From Rothia endophytica (GTDB lineage: Bacteria > Actinomycetota > Actinomycetes > Actinomycetales > Micrococcaceae), in assembly GCF_928381505.1 (NCBI RefSeq), contig NZ_CAKMSJ010000007.1, positions 61,636-125,635 of the forward strand: a stretch of 64,000 nucleotides of DNA. Direction: 5' to 3'. Within the stretch, counting starts at the first letter, position 1, and every line of letters begins with the position of its first letter. The notes beneath the pieces were generated by a model that saw only the letters and a program-made list of their open reading frames with translations, was not told the DNA's origin and did not search any database. Shown in pieces: positions 24,634 to 33,976 of this stretch. The translations under genes were made by a program, and so were the position numbers.

Positions 24634-25016
24634 TTGCGCTTCTTATTTTCCTGGCGGGTGGCGCAGGAGCAACGCTCCGCTTTAGCGTGGACCGTCTCAT
24701 TTCTGCTCGCCCCAAAGGGTATATGCCGGTAGCAACATTTTTTATTAATGCCACCGGTTCATTTGCTCTGGGGTTGCTGACTGGGCTGATAGGAATCTAC
24801 ACATCAACCCATGCCACCGGTAATGCCCTCTGGCACACTGATTCTCTCATCCTGGTGCTGGGCCTAGGCTTTCTGGGCGGTTACACCACCTTCTCCACCG
24901 CCATGATTGAAGCTGCACAAGCACAGGACGCCGCGCGGCGGCTCACCCTTCTAGTGGGGCAAGCCCTGATCTGCGTCCTCTGTGCTGGAGTAGGGTTGCT
25001 GCTTTTCTTGCCGTAG
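24630..25016 (+). CDS. crcB: Fluoride channel CrcB/Fluc, second subunit
   Basis: The 128-residue protein has four helices with LAGGAGATLRFSVD, FFINATGSFALGLL and GFLGGYTTFSTAMIE. These correspond motif by motif to the first subunit but with clearly different sequence, as expected for a heterodimeric channel. It overlaps the previous gene by 4 bases. Confidence 0.92.
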   Translation: MIALLIFLAGGAGATLRFSVDRLISARPKGYMPVATFFINATGSFALGLLTGLIGIYTSTHATGNALWHTDSLILVLGLGFLGGYTTFSTAMIEAAQAQDAARRLTLLVGQALICVLCAGVGLLLFLP

Positions 25017-25115
25017 CAAGAGACTCTCACCTAGAGTGTTGGCGGCCTTCTCCCTGTCTCCTCCCAAAGAGCTGTGGGAAAATCAGACCTGCGCAGTGAG
25101 ATAGGCGGGGTAGAA

Positions 25116-25727
25116 ATGAATTCATGGCTGGGTTTTGGCTATGACAGTATGGTCTGGGGATTGGCCCTATGTGCCATTACGGTACCCCTTCTGGGTATAG
25201 CTCAGCTACTTTTTAGGGAGCGGCTGGGGGTCTACTGGATGATCATCTGCGCTACTATCACAATCTATGCGGCTGGGATTATGGTTTTCACTCTCTTCCC
25301 ACTGAAAAACCAAGAACCCTTTAGGTGCAGCCGAGATCCATTGCGCACCACCCCCTTCCATAGTTTCGCAGAGGTGCTAGATATGTCATCTAGCCAGGGT
25401 TTCACCTCTATTCTCATGAGCTCTCAGTTTCTACAAATTGTCTGCAACATTTTGCTCTTTATGCCTCTAGGGTTCCTGGCCCGCGCTGTCTTCAAGCGGT
25501 CTCTTCTCGTGACAACGCTGATTGCTGCTGGTCTTTCCCTCGCTATTGAGCTAACCCAGCTCACCGGTGTCTGGGGTATGTATGACTGTGCTTATCGCAT
25601 CTTCGATGTCGATGACCTCACCACCAATACACTGGGAGGCCTGCTCGGTGCCACCCTTGCCCTGGCTTGGGTAACTGCCCGCCGTCGAGAGGAAAGGCCC
25701 ATGCCCCCTTTAGGAGTGAAGCGGTGA
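25116..25727 (+). CDS. VanZ-family membrane protein
   Basis: The 203-residue protein has about five membrane helices and the VanZ pattern. This comprises CNILLFMPLGFLAR, LSLAIELTQLTGVWGMYDCAYR and FDVDDLTTNTLGGLLG. VanZ-like proteins are linked to lipoglycopeptide tolerance in some species, but most have no known function. I chose ATG 25116 behind AGGCGGGGTAGAA; the frame opens at 25074. A paralogue follows 44 bases downstream. Confidence 0.85.
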   Translation: MNSWLGFGYDSMVWGLALCAITVPLLGIAQLLFRERLGVYWMIICATITIYAAGIMVFTLFPLKNQEPFRCSRDPLRTTPFHSFAEVLDMSSSQGFTSILMSSQFLQIVCNILLFMPLGFLARAVFKRSLLVTTLIAAGLSLAIELTQLTGVWGMYDCAYRIFDVDDLTTNTLGGLLGATLALAWVTARRREERPMPPLGVKR

Positions 25728-25771
25728 GCGCGATACGATTTTCTTGCCGTAGGGTTTAGATCAGGGGGCTT

Positions 25772-26395
25772 ATGCGGTACTACTTTTACTATTCAATCCC
25801 GGTGCTACAGCAGATGGTGGTGCTGTGGGTCGTGCTCTGCCTTCTTGCTTTGCCATTTTTACTGCTGCGGTACCGCCGCCAGGGGTTCTTCCTGAGCTTC
25901 CGCACGGCCGGCTTCACCGCGGTTGTTCTCTTATATGCTGCTGGAGTTATTGCTTATACCCTTCTGCCCCTGCCTGCTCGCGATGAGCTAGTGTGCACAG
26001 TGGGAGCTACCTACCCACGCTTCTTCCTGGGGTGGAGCCTGCAATTTGCCCTCAGGGATCACGGTGGTTTGTTGGACACCTTGACCTCCATGTACGTGCT
26101 GCAGATGCTACTCAACGTCCTACTGTTTGTACCCCTTGGTGTTCTTGCAAGGTGGCGATGGGGGCTTAGCTTCACTGCTCTGCTGTATACAGCCTTCGGG
26201 TGCAGCCTGTTCATTGAACTGACGCAGCTGACCGGGCTTTGGGGTTTCTATGATTGCGCTGTGCGCACTTTTGACGCAGAAGATATCTTCAATAACACCC
26301 TGGGGGCAGTCCTTGGGTGGGCTCCGGTGGCCACGTGGCAGCGCCGAGCCCACCTGAGGGGTGATGTGCGCGCGCTGCTGGGCCGCCGCCCCTAG
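25772..26395 (+). CDS. VanZ-family membrane protein, paralogue
   Basis: The 207-residue protein shares LLNVLLFVPLGVLAR, LFIELTQLTGLWGFYDCAVRTF and DAEDIFNNTLGAVLG with the preceding gene product, so the two arose by tandem duplication. The N-terminal halves have diverged. The start ATG follows TCAGGGGGCTT. The C terminus is Arg-rich. Confidence 0.85.
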   Translation: MRYYFYYSIPVLQQMVVLWVVLCLLALPFLLLRYRRQGFFLSFRTAGFTAVVLLYAAGVIAYTLLPLPARDELVCTVGATYPRFFLGWSLQFALRDHGGLLDTLTSMYVLQMLLNVLLFVPLGVLARWRWGLSFTALLYTAFGCSLFIELTQLTGLWGFYDCAVRTFDAEDIFNNTLGAVLGWAPVATWQRRAHLRGDVRALLGRRP

Positions 26396-26607
26396 TGGAC
26401 TTTTGAAAAGTGACCCCTGATCGGTCTCGCATGCCGGTCTTTTATGTAGGTTATAGGTCACATTGTTGAAGGGTGCCTGCGCTAATAAGCATAAGTGTTA
26501 GAGCACTTTAAGCCCTAAGCCTTGCACATCAAAACCAACAGTTTCACACTTAAACACAGATAATCAAAGATACAGGCAGGCGACTGCCAGCACCTAGCGG
26601 AGATACT

Positions 26608-27570
26608 GTGAACACCATCAGCCCCTACCTCGCTGAATTCCTGGGAACCATGATTATGGTAACCATCGGCTGCGGCGTCATCGCCACCGTAGAACTACGC
26701 CGCTCCAAGGGGCACGGCGATAACTTCTTCACCATCGCCTTCGGCTGGGGTTTCGCTGTCGCCTTTGGTGTTTACGCCTCCCACCACTACTCCGGCGGCC
26801 ACCTCAACCCCGCCGTCAGCATTGGCCTAGCAGCCTACGGCGAATTCGAGTGGGCAAAGGTGCCCGGCTATATCATCTCCCAGCTACTGGGTGCTATGGC
26901 GGGTGCAACCATGGTCTTTCTCAATTACCTGCCGCACTGGAAGGCCACCGCCGACCACAAAATCAAACTCGGTGTTTTCGCCACCGTGCCTGCCATTCAC
27001 AACTACTTCACCAACGCGCTCTCAGAAATCATTGGCACCTTCCTGCTGGTCTTCTCCGCTCTCTACGTGGGCGTGAATTTTACCCCCACCCTAGAAGGTT
27101 CCGCTCTCACTCTGGACCTCAACGACGTGCTCAAGCCCCTGGCCTTCGGCTTCATGGTGACCGTGCTCGTTATCGGTCTGGGTGGTCAGACAGGGTTTGC
27201 ACTCAATCCCGCCCGCGACCTTGGCCCGCGCATCATGCACGCTCTGCTGCCCATTCATGACAAGGGTCGCTCCCGCTGGTTTTATGCCTGGGTGCCTGTT
27301 TGCGCTCCCATCGCCGGTGGCATGATGGGCGGATCTTTCTTCAAGCTCTACTACGACGGGCAGTTCTCCATCTTCCAGGTCATTTCAACCGCGCTCGTCC
27401 TAGGTGTTCTTGCTTTCGGGTTGTGGGCTAATACCCATATGTATCGCTCTAAGTCAGCACAAATCATCCCGACTGCCGAAGATACCGAAGCTACTGCTGC
27501 AGCTGCTGCTGCCACCTACGTCCCCACCGGGAAGATCCCTCTGGTCAAGAAACCAGCCTTCTGGGAGTAG
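26608..27570 (+). CDS. glpF: Aquaglyceroporin (MIP family, GlpF-like)
   Basis: The 320-residue channel has six helices and the two pore motifs GGHLNPAVS and FALNPARDLGPR. An aspartate directly after the second NPAR is typical of glycerol facilitators rather than water-only channels. The C-terminal tail of about 45 residues is longer than usual and contains an Ala/Glu/Thr-rich stretch. It starts with GTG behind AGCGGAG. It is a single gene with a strong terminator; no glycerol kinase lies nearby. Confidence 0.92.
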   Translation: MNTISPYLAEFLGTMIMVTIGCGVIATVELRRSKGHGDNFFTIAFGWGFAVAFGVYASHHYSGGHLNPAVSIGLAAYGEFEWAKVPGYIISQLLGAMAGATMVFLNYLPHWKATADHKIKLGVFATVPAIHNYFTNALSEIIGTFLLVFSALYVGVNFTPTLEGSALTLDLNDVLKPLAFGFMVTVLVIGLGGQTGFALNPARDLGPRIMHALLPIHDKGRSRWFYAWVPVCAPIAGGMMGGSFFKLYYDGQFSIFQVISTALVLGVLAFGLWANTHMYRSKSAQIIPTAEDTEATAAAAAATYVPTGKIPLVKKPAFWE

Positions 27571-27592
27571 CCCCTAGGGTCAGCTCAAGAAA

Positions 27593-27634
27593 AGTGCCGG
27601 TGAGCCCATCGTGTGATGGGCCCACCGGCACATT
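27593..27634 (+). terminator. Hairpin between glpF and the convergent argE-like gene
   Basis: GTGCCGGTG and GCCCATC (from 27593) pair with GATGGGC and CACCGGCAC (ending at 27631) around GTGT. The two flanking genes converge on it. Confidence 0.8.
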
Positions 27635-27652
27635 GCTGAACCAGAGCTTTCT

Positions 27653-28882
27653 TTAGTTTTTTGCCCAATCTAGCAGTCGCAGCATGAAGCGCTCACATTC
27701 CTCAATCTGAGCTAGCTCAATCCACTCGTTAGGGGTGTGTGCCTGGGTGATGTCACCGGGGCCGCAGACCACGGCGTCCACGCCACCAAAGAGCTGAAAC
27801 TGCCCTGCCTCGGTGCCATAGGTGACCTTCTGCGCCTCGGTTGAACCGGTGCGCCCCGCCCACTCATTAGCCAGGGGGATAAGGGGTGAATCATCTGCTG
27901 TACCCAGGGCAGGGACGGCCGCCAGAAGTTCGTGGGTGATGCCTACCTGCTGTTGATAGTCGCCCTCTGTCGCCCCGCTGAGCTGCTCGGCATCACGGGC
28001 GCGTTCTTTGAGAGCGGGCATGAGGTCGTCCTCAATAAAGCCATCCAGCTTCTGCACTACCTCTTCGGTGGTCATGGCGGGCACGGTGCGGAAGTCATAT
28101 TCCAGGGTTACCTGTTCACCCACGATGTTGTATTGAATGCCACCGCGCGCAAAGTTGACCCCGCCGGTGGAGGATGACACCACAAAACCCTCATCAAAGG
28201 GGCCGTGAGCGCGCCAGTCAGCTGAGAGCTCCTCAAAGAACGTAATGAAGCGGGCTGCTGGCTCCAGGGCGTTGACTCCCTGCGGGGCAAGCGATGCGTG
28301 CTTGGCGATACCGGTAAAAGTAACTCGACCACGATGGGCACCCTTGTGGGCTGAAATAACCTGCATCATGGAGGGCTCACCAATGACCGCGAACTCCGGT
28401 TTAATGCCGCGCTCTACAAAATTCTTAATCATGGACGGAGCGCCCACGCACCCGATTTCCTCATCAAAGCTAAAGGCAAAATGCAGGGGGCGGGCCAGCT
28501 GCGCTTCGGCTACCTGAGGCAGTAACCAAAGGGCCGCGCCAATAAAAGATTTCATGTCAGAGGAACCGCGACCGTATAGACGCCCATCCTGAACCAAGGG
28601 GGTGAAGGGCTCAGTAATCGTCCAAGCCTGACCTTCAACCGGTACCACATCCGTGTGCCCAGAGAGCACCGCTCCGCCATCCGTGCTGCCATCTGAGGCG
28701 GGCACCGTGACAAAGAGGTTGGCGCGGTCGCCGGTTTCATTGTGAGTCAGATGCGGGGTGTAGCCGTAGCGCTCAAACTCAGCAGCGATTAGCTCAATAG
28801 CAGGAAGGTTGCTGGTCTGACTGATGGAATCAACACGGATGAGCTTTTCAATCCAGGGGAGGGAGGCTGGTAGGGATGTCAT
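27653..28882 (-). CDS. argE: M20-family acetylornithine deacetylase
   Basis: The 409-residue zinc hydrolase has the M20 metal ligands in LSGHTDVVP, YGRGSSDMKSF and FSFDEEIGC. The dimerisation domain in the middle contains ITFTGIAKHASLAP-like sequence, and a final metal ligand is near GPGDITQAHTPNEW. The closest pattern is ArgE acetylornithine deacetylase, which releases ornithine in arginine synthesis. Other N-acyl amino acid substrates are possible. It is monocistronic, since the flavin reductase lies downstream of a separate promoter. No other arg genes are in the window. Confidence 0.85.
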   Translation of the reverse strand: MTSLPASLPWIEKLIRVDSISQTSNLPAIELIAAEFERYGYTPHLTHNETGDRANLFVTVPASDGSTDGGAVLSGHTDVVPVEGQAWTITEPFTPLVQDGRLYGRGSSDMKSFIGAALWLLPQVAEAQLARPLHFAFSFDEEIGCVGAPSMIKNFVERGIKPEFAVIGEPSMMQVISAHKGAHRGRVTFTGIAKHASLAPQGVNALEPAARFITFFEELSADWRAHGPFDEGFVVSSSTGGVNFARGGIQYNIVGEQVTLEYDFRTVPAMTTEEVVQKLDGFIEDDLMPALKERARDAEQLSGATEGDYQQQVGITHELLAAVPALGTADDSPLIPLANEWAGRTGSTEAQKVTYGTEAGQFQLFGGVDAVVCGPGDITQAHTPNEWIELAQIEECERFMLRLLDWAKN

Positions 28883-28950
28883 AGCTTCTATCTTTCGATG
28901 GTGCAGTAAGGCTTTCTTCTAGCCTATCGGGGCAGGGGTTTAATCAAAAG

Positions 28951-28985
28951 ATGCCCACAGGCTCGCTATATGAACCTGTGGGCAT
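28951..28985 (-). terminator. Terminator of the flavin reductase gene
   Basis: On the minus strand GCCCACAGG pairs with CCTGTGGGC (28953-28961 with 28975-28983) and is followed by ATCTTTTG. Confidence 0.8.
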
Positions 28986-28999
28986 ATCTACCGGTCAAC

Positions 29000-29521
29000 T
29001 TACAGTGCTGAGTGATCACCCAGGCCGTGGAAGCGACGGGCATGGTAGACGGTGGGTGCCGCGTTAGCGTCGTGGCGGATGAAATCTACCACCTCAGCAG
29101 TAAAAACCACTGCGGGGCCGGCGTCCAAAGTGCCGGTCGGTACCACGCGCAAAACTCGGCTGACACCGTGCAGCAGGGGCTCCCCGGTAGGCAGGCGATC
29201 CCAGGTGGAGGCATCCCCAAACTTATCTGCCTTGCTAACCGCAAACTTCTGGGCAATCTCAATATTGTCTGCACCAATAAGGTGGATCAGAAAAGAGCTG
29301 GCATCAATGATGCGGGCAGCGCTACCGGTACGATCCTTGAAGGAAAAGGAGACGATGGGAGGTTCGGCTGACACCGAAGACAGGGAGGAAATAGTGAGAC
29401 CTCCCGGTTGACCGTCTGCACCTTCGGCGGTAATCACAGCGACACCTGCTGCCTGAGCGCCAAAAGCCTCACAGAAAATCTGAGTGAATGTCTTCTCGCT
29501 GGGGGTAATCTCTACGGTCAT
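29000..29521 (-). CDS. Flavin reductase (HpaC/RutF-like split-barrel)
   Basis: The 173-residue flavin reductase domain has GVAVITAEGADGQPGGLTISSLSSVSAEPP (shown for identification in part), VSFSFKDRTGSAARI and the C-terminal VYHARRFHGLG. The family reduces FMN or FAD with NAD(P)H, usually for a partner monooxygenase. No monooxygenase lies beside it; the luciferase-like enzyme at 14684 has its own reductase. The start ATG at 29521 follows AAAGGAAAACACC. A multi-hairpin element lies upstream. Confidence 0.85.
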   Translation of the reverse strand: MTVEITPSEKTFTQIFCEAFGAQAAGVAVITAEGADGQPGGLTISSLSSVSAEPPIVSFSFKDRTGSAARIIDASSFLIHLIGADNIEIAQKFAVSKADKFGDASTWDRLPTGEPLLHGVSRVLRVVPTGTLDAGPAVVFTAEVVDFIRHDANAAPTVYHARRFHGLGDHSAL

Positions 29522-29690
29522 GGTGTTTTCCTTTACGCGGCTGCTTAGGGTTCTATAGCGCGTCTGCGCTTGTAGACCAGCCTAAAACTTAAGGTGCCCA
29601 CAACACTATGCTTTCTCAGATTTCGTACCCAATGAGTAGAACTGTGACTCTGTTACGCTCCTGACCTGTAACAAAAGAGTGCTTGCAGCT

Positions 29691-29892
29691 CCACTCGGTA
29701 GAAAGAGGGCACCATAGACTTCACTCCTGCCGGCCCTCTTTCCTTGGCTCGCAAGCTCGCAAAGGAAATTCACGCCCAGCCTTACAGAGCCGGCTGATTC
29801 CGCACACTTTTTGTTTCCTCGCGCGCTCGGAAAAGTGTGCTCCATCGAGCCAGCAGGAGTGAAGCCTACGGTTCCCAGCAACCTACCGAGTG
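29691..29892. ncRNA. Multi-hairpin noncoding element, possible structured RNA or miniature repeat element
   Basis: Nested exact inverted repeats fill this gap. The outermost pair is CACTCGGTAG (29692-29701) with CTACCGAGTG (29883-29892). Inside it, CTTCACTCCTGC (29719-29730) pairs with GCAGGAGTGAAG (29853-29864). Two local stems are GAAAGAGGGC (29701-29710) with 29733-29742, and GCACACTTTT (29802-29811) with 29831-29840. The pairings form an outer stem enclosing several local stems. It lies between the decarboxylase stop and the flavin reductase start in a 382-base gap. I know no RNA family that matches. Confidence 0.45.
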
Positions 29893-29903
29893 AGGCTAGC
29901 CGC

Positions 29904-31568
29904 TTACTTCTTCTTATTCAGGGCAGCTGCCTGGGCACCAAAGTTAAGCAGAAGCTCGGGCATATCCATGGGGGCGGTAACGACCTCAACGAAAATCAGC
30001 TTGTCACGGGTTTCGCGCGCAACGCGGCAAGCCTCGTTGAACTCACGCACGGTGGTAGCACGCAGGGTGACCGTGTTCTGATCGGTGCCGCCGAAAGCCG
30101 CAGGAATCTTAGACCAGTCATAGGTGGTGATGTCGTTGTATTCTGCTTCAACACCGTGGATGGAACGCTCAATGGTGTAGCCATCGTTGTTGATCAGGAA
30201 GATAACAGGGTTGATCTTCTCGCGGATGATGGTGCCGATTTCCTGGATGGTCAGCTGAGCTGAGCCGTCGCCGACCATGAGCACGCCGCGAGAATCCATG
30301 TCAGCCATCGCTGCGCCGAGCAGAGCAGGGATGGAATAGCCGATAGAACCCCACAGGGGCATGCCGATGAAACGTGAATCCTGCGGGAACTTCTGGGTTG
30401 CCATGCCAAAGAAGGAGGTGCCCATATCGACCACCACGGTATTTTTGGCATCCAGATTAGAGGACAGCACCTTCCACAGGGCATCCTGAGTGAGGGTGGC
30501 GTCGTCAATAGCGGGTAGGGCAACCTCACCGCTGGGCGCGGTGAAGTCGGTGCCGGAAAGAGCCAGCTCCAGGGAAATCTCACGCAGAATTTCTAGGGAG
30601 CGAGACATCGTCAGCGGGGCAAAGTGGCGCCCAGCAATGCTGGTGTCCTCAGCTGAAATGTTAATGACCCGGCCGAAATCAATGGTGTGGGAGTAGATGC
30701 CGGTGGTGGTGTCGGTGAATTCAACGCCGGCGCAGATCAGTGCCTCGGCATCCTCAACAACCTTGCGGGTAGGCTCAGCAGATAGACCACCCACATAGAT
30801 ACCGGCAAAGTTGGGTTCAGTTTCATCCAGAACAGCCTTGCCCCACATCAGGGAGGCGAAGGGGAAGCTGGTATCGCGCACCAGATTGCGCACCTCGTCC
30901 ACGGCGCCCAGTCGCTCTACCATAATGTCAGCAAGAACGGTGACCTTCTTACTGCGCAAGAACTCGGTGGCTGCTTCCCGGAAGGCCTGCTCGATATCGG
31001 GGGCAGAGATTCTGACGTCGACGTTGAGCGGTTCGGACGGAGGGGTGGCGGGCATGGTCGAAACATCCACGGGCAGCATGAGGTAGCCGGGCTTGCGGTG
31101 AATCACGGCGCTGCGCAGTACGCGGTCGATGTCGGACGCCGCGGTGGCGGGGTGGATTGCCGCAGTAGCTGCTGAAACCTCGGCTGCCATGCGCATGAAG
31201 TGCTTGAAGTCGCCATCACCTAGTGTGTGGTGCATACGCAGGTGGGAGTTCTGCGCTGAGAGGCCGGGTGCACCGACAATATGGATAACGGGAACGTTCT
31301 CGGCATAAGAACCGGCGGTCGCGTTAATAGCGGATAGTTCACCTACGCCGTAGGTGGTCACCAGAGCGCCCAGACCCTTGACGCGGGCGTAGCCATCTGC
31401 AGCGTAGCCAGCGTTGAGCTCATTGGCGTTACCTACCCAGTCCAGCTTCTCGTGGGCCAGTACATCATCGAGGAAGAAGAGGTTAAAGTCCCCGGGAACA
31501 CCGAAAACCTTGTCGACGCCTAGCTCGGCTAGGCGATCAAGAATGTAGTTACCAACGGTGTAGGTCAT
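29904..31568 (-). CDS. Thiamine-diphosphate 2-keto acid decarboxylase (pyruvate/indolepyruvate type)
   Basis: The 554-residue enzyme has three domains. The N-terminal domain contains the catalytic glutamate in VGNANELNAGYAADGYAR. The C-terminal ThDP-binding motif begins VGDGSAQLTIQEIG and ends FLINNDGYTIE. The layout and length match Pdc/IpdC/KdcA enzymes, which split pyruvate, indolepyruvate or branched-chain keto acids to aldehydes and CO2. Which substrate is used cannot be read from motifs. The start ATG at 31568 follows CAGGAGTCAAAG. It appears monocistronic. Confidence 0.88.
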   Translation of the reverse strand: MTYTVGNYILDRLAELGVDKVFGVPGDFNLFFLDDVLAHEKLDWVGNANELNAGYAADGYARVKGLGALVTTYGVGELSAINATAGSYAENVPVIHIVGAPGLSAQNSHLRMHHTLGDGDFKHFMRMAAEVSAATAAIHPATAASDIDRVLRSAVIHRKPGYLMLPVDVSTMPATPPSEPLNVDVRISAPDIEQAFREAATEFLRSKKVTVLADIMVERLGAVDEVRNLVRDTSFPFASLMWGKAVLDETEPNFAGIYVGGLSAEPTRKVVEDAEALICAGVEFTDTTTGIYSHTIDFGRVINISAEDTSIAGRHFAPLTMSRSLEILREISLELALSGTDFTAPSGEVALPAIDDATLTQDALWKVLSSNLDAKNTVVVDMGTSFFGMATQKFPQDSRFIGMPLWGSIGYSIPALLGAAMADMDSRGVLMVGDGSAQLTIQEIGTIIREKINPVIFLINNDGYTIERSIHGVEAEYNDITTYDWSKIPAAFGGTDQNTVTLRATTVREFNEACRVARETRDKLIFVEVVTAPMDMPELLLNFGAQAAALNKKK

Positions 31569-31811
31569 CTTTGACTCCTGTGGTTAAAGTAGGTGCTCGA
31601 CTCATGATGCTGCCGAGAATATCTGCTACCCAGTTTAGGGTGGGTAACCGTGGGGAGTTTGGTCACTGGCGCAGAACTTTTGTGTGCTGCACCATAGAGA
31701 ATATTTTGTGTGGGGAAAACGTCATCTCTTTGCTTCCCTGGGCCGGTGGGTGTGAGCCTTATATACCTGCGGTGTTCGATAGAATCAGAAGTTTGAGGGT
31801 GGGTATTTCCT

Positions 31812-33863
31812 TTGCCCAATAACCTCTACGCTGAATGGAGTAAAACCGCCATGGAATGGTCCCTTGCGCTATTTCCAGCCCTGGTTGCAGTGGCTATTTT
31901 TGTTGTCCCCGGCCTCATCATTGCTGTGGCCGCTGGCCAAAAAGGTTTTGAGGCGCTTGGTGTTGCCCCCGCTGTTTCCATCGCTGTTGTAGCCGTCAGT
32001 GCCATTCTAGCCCCAGGGTTTGGTATTACCTGGTCCCTTTGGGTGCCTCTTGGGTTCTCTCTTCTTCTCGCTCTGCTGGCAGCTGGTATTACCTTCACCG
32101 CCCGACGTCTGACACTTGAGGACGCCCCCCGCCGACCTGAGGAACAGGCTGTGCGTTGCACCTGGTTTAGTTCTGGTCAAGCCTGGGCATACGGAGCGCT
32201 TGCAATTGCCGGAATATTGCTTGCCAGGAATATTACCAATGCCATTGGTTATTCTGATTGGGTCTCTCAGACCTACGACGTTAACTTCCATCTAAATGCA
32301 ATCCGCTACATCGTTGACACCGGCAATGCTTCGTCCCTTGATGTTGCGTCCATGACAGCCGGTGATAACCCCGTAGAGTTCTACCCTGCAGCTTGGCATG
32401 CTATTGCCGCACTCATCCTGCAGCTGACCAACGCCGATGTGCCTGTCATCGCTAACACGATGAGCCTTGTTGTGGGTGCCTTTGTTTGGCCCTTATCGGT
32501 GATTTATATGGTGAGGAACCTCTTTAGGGTTACCTGGCCTACCATGCTCGTGACGGGCGCTATCACGGCAGCTTTCACCGGCTTCCCCCTGCTGCTGATC
32601 TACTTCGGGGTACTCTACCCCAACAGCCTCGGCGTTGCTGTTATGCCGGTAGGGCTTGCACTTCTTGCCCAGCTATTCCGAGCAGCACAGACTGCCAGGG
32701 TTAGCACCGTGCCGGCTGTTTTCTTGGGAATTCTTGTTGCTCTGGGGACCGCACTAGCGCACCCCAATGCGATTATGTCTCTTCTGGTGATGGTTGTTCC
32801 GCTCTTTGCTTTTGTTGCAATCCGCCAGATAGTGCGTGCACTACAGCGCAGCGTCAAACCCTGGGTAGCAGCTCTGCAGGTGGCAGGTATGGCAGGTCTT
32901 CTCTGGCTCATTTGGTTCCTCTGGGGCGTTGTCCGACCCCCTCAGGAAGCTGGTGGCTGGGAGCCAGGCCAAAGTGAGTCTGGTGCTGTCGGTGAGTTCA
33001 TCACCAGCAACCCGGTGGCAATGGGGCACCTCTGGCTGATTTCTCTGCTGGTGCTTGCTGGCATCTACCCCCTCTTACGTACACGTATGGTGTGGCTGGT
33101 GGCGAGCTGGGCCTATATTGGCTTCTTCTACGTTGCGATTCGTTCTATGTCCTGGGAGGGCGGCCGTGACTGGTTCACGGGTGTCTGGTACCACGACCCC
33201 TTCCGAGTAGCTTCCATCGTTCCTGTAATAGCTATTCCTCTTGCTGTTGCCGCTGTTGACGCCCTGGTTCGAGCTCTTATAGCTCACCCCCGACTCTCTG
33301 CGCTGGGAAAGCCTGCCCTGGGAACGGGTATCATCGCAGCGCTTCTCACCGGTGGTATTGCTTACGGAACTCAAACCGCTACCTATATGAAGGGTTTTGT
33401 AGAGACCAGTTTCTGGGCGTACCACCCTGATGAGGAAGCTGCCCTGCTCACCCAAGATGAATATGACCTCCTCGATTCTCTGAGTGAGCACGTGCCCGAA
33501 GGTGCCACCATCATCGTCAACCCCTGGACCGGGGCGGGGCTTGCTTATGCCATTGGTGACCGAGAGGTGACTGCCTATCACACCAACTACTCACTCACTG
33601 ATGATATTGAGGTGCTGAACCAGGACCTAGAGGAAGTGCTCACTAACCCCGAGGTCTGTGAGGTCATTGAACGGCACAACGCAAAGTACGCCCTCTTCTT
33701 TGGGCACAGGGAAGTCAATGAGTGGATTAATGGCCCCCACACTCACCAGTACGGTTCTCTTGAATACTTAGCTGACCCTGAGGTTATAGATTCTGGTCAG
33801 GTGGCCCAGGTGCTCGACCGTGTTGGCGGAGCAACCCTCTACGAAATCACTGCATGCGACTAA
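31812..33863 (+). CDS. Large polytopic membrane protein (DUF6541-like), polysaccharide cluster
   Basis: The 683-residue protein has more than a dozen membrane helices. An extracytoplasmic stretch VSQTYDVNFHLNAIRYIVDTGN lies near residues 152-173. A soluble C-terminal part has NPWTGAGLAYAIGDREVTAYH and CEVIERHNAKYALFFG. This is the pattern of DUF6541 proteins, which resemble GT-C glycosyltransferases of cell-envelope glycan synthesis. The TTG at 31812 lies behind GAGGGTGGG; ATG 31851 behind GGAG is an equally good alternative. It opens a same-strand cluster of eight envelope-polysaccharide genes. The glycosyltransferase role is inferred. Confidence 0.7.
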   Translation: MPNNLYAEWSKTAMEWSLALFPALVAVAIFVVPGLIIAVAAGQKGFEALGVAPAVSIAVVAVSAILAPGFGITWSLWVPLGFSLLLALLAAGITFTARRLTLEDAPRRPEEQAVRCTWFSSGQAWAYGALAIAGILLARNITNAIGYSDWVSQTYDVNFHLNAIRYIVDTGNASSLDVASMTAGDNPVEFYPAAWHAIAALILQLTNADVPVIANTMSLVVGAFVWPLSVIYMVRNLFRVTWPTMLVTGAITAAFTGFPLLLIYFGVLYPNSLGVAVMPVGLALLAQLFRAAQTARVSTVPAVFLGILVALGTALAHPNAIMSLLVMVVPLFAFVAIRQIVRALQRSVKPWVAALQVAGMAGLLWLIWFLWGVVRPPQEAGGWEPGQSESGAVGEFITSNPVAMGHLWLISLLVLAGIYPLLRTRMVWLVASWAYIGFFYVAIRSMSWEGGRDWFTGVWYHDPFRVASIVPVIAIPLAVAAVDALVRALIAHPRLSALGKPALGTGIIAALLTGGIAYGTQTATYMKGFVETSFWAYHPDEEAALLTQDEYDLLDSLSEHVPEGATIIVNPWTGAGLAYAIGDREVTAYHTNYSLTDDIEVLNQDLEEVLTNPEVCEVIERHNAKYALFFGHREVNEWINGPHTHQYGSLEYLADPEVIDSGQVAQVLDRVGGATLYEITACD

Positions 33864-33976
33864 ACGTATTCCTGATCGTGTAGAGGTCAAGGCATCAGGC
33901 CAAACTGTTAGACTAAATTGAACTGCCCAGGCGGCATCACCGCAGGCGCACATGAACCCTAGGAGACTCTAGATTT

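Noticed and set aside
29606..29881. A 91-residue ORF on the minus strand over the structured element
   Set aside because: It has no family pattern, spans inverted repeats and has low-complexity coding signal. The repeats explain the sequence better than a protein.
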